The notes beneath the pieces were generated by a model, which was not told the origin of the DNA, did no database searches, and saw nothing but the letters and a program-made list of their open reading frames with translations. From NCBI GenBank assembly GCA_964429235.1, contig CAYSAQ010000001.1:271283-335282 (forward strand): a stretch of 64,000 bases of DNA, in the 5' to 3' direction. The DNA is from CAYSAQ01 sp964429235. Its GTDB lineage: Bacteria; Margulisbacteria; Riflemargulisbacteria; GWF2-35-9; DYQY01. Of the stretch, positions 63,097 to 64,000 are shown piece by piece. How positions within the stretch are numbered: position 1 is the stretch's first letter; each line of letters opens with the position of its first letter. The position numbers were made by a program, and so were the translations under genes.

Positions 63097-63147
63097 AGAT
63101 AAAGTGTAGCAGTTTGTGGTTTAGGGTGTCTAGAGGTTGAAAGAAAT

Positions 63148-63242
63148 CCCCCTTCCGTCAGACTGCGTCTGCCACCTTCCCAATTTGGGAAGGCATTGGC
63201 TCCCCGAATCGGGGAGCTGTCAGCCAAGGGCTGACTGAGGGG
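63148..63242. repeat. Cluster of four consecutive palindromes (dispersed-repeat-like element)
   Basis: Within 95 bases lie CAGAC/GTCTG (63159-63171), CCTTCCCAA/TTGGGAAGG (63175-63193), GCTCCCCGA/TCGGGGAGC (63199-63217) and CAGCC/GGCTG (63221-63233), bounded by CCCCC and GGGG. The GC content is far above the surroundings. It resembles dispersed palindromic repeats known in many bacterial genomes, which are sometimes mobile; no copy elsewhere in this window was found. Confidence 0.75.
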
Positions 63243-63259
63243 AATAATCCCCTTTCGGC

Positions 63260-63811
63260 TCAAACTAATGGCGTATTTATCAACTCAGACAATAAGCCCT
63301 TGATGGTTGATAATAATTCTGGTCTTTGCTGAACATATTCTAAACTAACCAAAGCATGAAGGTCTAGCATAGCAAATGATTTAAATATTTGATCCCTATT
63401 GCTATCACGGTATCTTCCGATTGATTCTATGTACAACAATGCCAACAAAAAATTCAACTCAACGTTAGCTTCTTCTGTTAAATCTTTTGTTTTGTACAAA
63501 TCCTTATTAAAAAAGCTAATAAGATTTTGTATGTCCGCGTTATTGAGAGAATGAGCTCTTTCATTTTTACTTAAAACATTAAAAAGGAAATTAGTTAAAT
63601 CTGAAGGAGAAGCATAGTTCTTTAGAAAAAAAATTGTATCTACAGCTACTTCGCTCTTTAAAATTAGATGAACATTACTGGCTCTAAATGTGCGGAATGC
63701 ATTTATAACATCATTAGCTTTAGAATCACTATCGCCTAATAATGCCATCATCTCCTCAGCGTTTACTGTAACTACATTAGATTGCCCAATTGAGATGGTC
63801 TTCTTGTTCAT
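63260..63811 (-). CDS. Hypothetical protein
   Basis: I do not recognise this 183-residue protein. It is cytosolic in appearance, mostly helical and mildly acidic, with an ordered start (KKTISIGQSNVVTVNAEEMM), then LLGDSDSKANDVINAFRTFR and repeated Leu-rich helices (LSNLLFNVLSK-like DLTNFLFNVLSKNERAHSLN, ELNFLLALLYIESIGRYRDS). ATG 63811 has GGAG six bases upstream and is preferred over the in-frame ATG at 63841. The palindrome cluster lies just after its stop. Confidence 0.75.
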   Translation of the reverse strand: MNKKTISIGQSNVVTVNAEEMMALLGDSDSKANDVINAFRTFRASNVHLILKSEVAVDTIFFLKNYASPSDLTNFLFNVLSKNERAHSLNNADIQNLISFFNKDLYKTKDLTEEANVELNFLLALLYIESIGRYRDSNRDQIFKSFAMLDLHALVSLEYVQQRPELLSTIKGLLSELINTPLV

Positions 63812-63918
63812 TAATAACTCCTTAATACTTAATCGATACAAATATATCGGAACATAATAAAAATTATTGCAGTAAATCTTTTACAAACTCACTTCTGAGA
63901 TACAACCCTCTCCCCTAA

Positions 63919-63938
63919 CCCCTCTCCCAGGAGAGGGG
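63919..63938. repeat. GC-rich palindrome near window end
   Basis: CCCCTCTCC and GGAGAGGGG pair over 9 bases with a 2-base centre, preceded by a direct copy of CCCTCTCCC at about 63906. The style is typical of intergenic dispersed repeats. There is no T-run, so it is not an obvious terminator. Confidence 0.6.
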
Positions 63939-64000
63939 AATAATCCGGTACCGTATAATAAATTGTGTCTGAGGACAGTTCTCGATAATATTTAATTGTT

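Noticed and set aside
63148..63242. Possible CRISPR array
   Set aside because: The palindromes differ from one another and there are no equal-length spacers; no cas gene is in the window.

Overview
The window is an AT-rich bacterial chromosome segment. Nearly every gene lies on the minus strand; only three genes (9784-13061) read on the plus strand. The translation genes are bacterial throughout: zinc-type S14, zinc-knuckle S4 and an L10 leader of the type common in Gram-positive bacteria and related lineages. The phylum cannot be assigned from sequence alone. The mix of split transketolase, archaeal-type phosphoglycerate mutase, FtsEX with a SurA-like foldase, and many GTG/TTG starts fits an uncultured lineage (for example a Margulisbacteria/WOR-1-like group), but that is a guess.

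Region 1 (1-9356) is a defence island organised around a type I restriction-modification operon. In transcription order it reads: palindromic operator and near-perfect promoter, half-length HsdS, HsdM, a tiny RNA gene with its own -10 box and terminator, an Abi_2 HEPN protein, a TIR-domain protein, a single-pass membrane protein, full-length HsdS, DinD, and HsdR (cut by the window edge). Abi, TIR, membrane protein and HsdS overlap by 1-14 bases in series, so a three-gene abortive-infection-like cassette is built into the restriction operon. This is the best candidate for an undescribed system here.

Region 2 (9357-13094) has a gene-poor stretch, then a DUF1015 protein, an MgtE magnesium channel and a divergent nucleosidase-like protein, closed by a bidirectional terminator. 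Region 3 (13124-31483) is a series of minus-strand housekeeping genes: a SurA-like PPIase, FtsX/FtsE, split transketolase, RseP-type site-2 protease, phosphoglycerate mutase, an unknown protein with an HExxH motif, an aminotransferase, an Lrp/AsnC regulator, threonine synthase, two tandem glucose-6-phosphate isomerases, QueA, an orphan histidine kinase and SerA.

Region 4 (62320 down to 31511) is one almost uninterrupted run of transcription and translation genes: rpmG, tRNA-Trp, secE, nusG, rplKAJL, rpoBC, rpsLG, fusA, tuf, then the S10, spc and alpha clusters, and finally truA, rplM and rpsI, ending at a strong intrinsic terminator. rpmD (L30) and map are missing from their usual places. NusG carries a long acidic extension, and rpmG is a 49-residue gene starting at TTG. 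Region 5 (62443-64000) holds a small multi-pass membrane protein, a cluster of four palindromes that looks like a dispersed repeat, and a short hypothetical protein.
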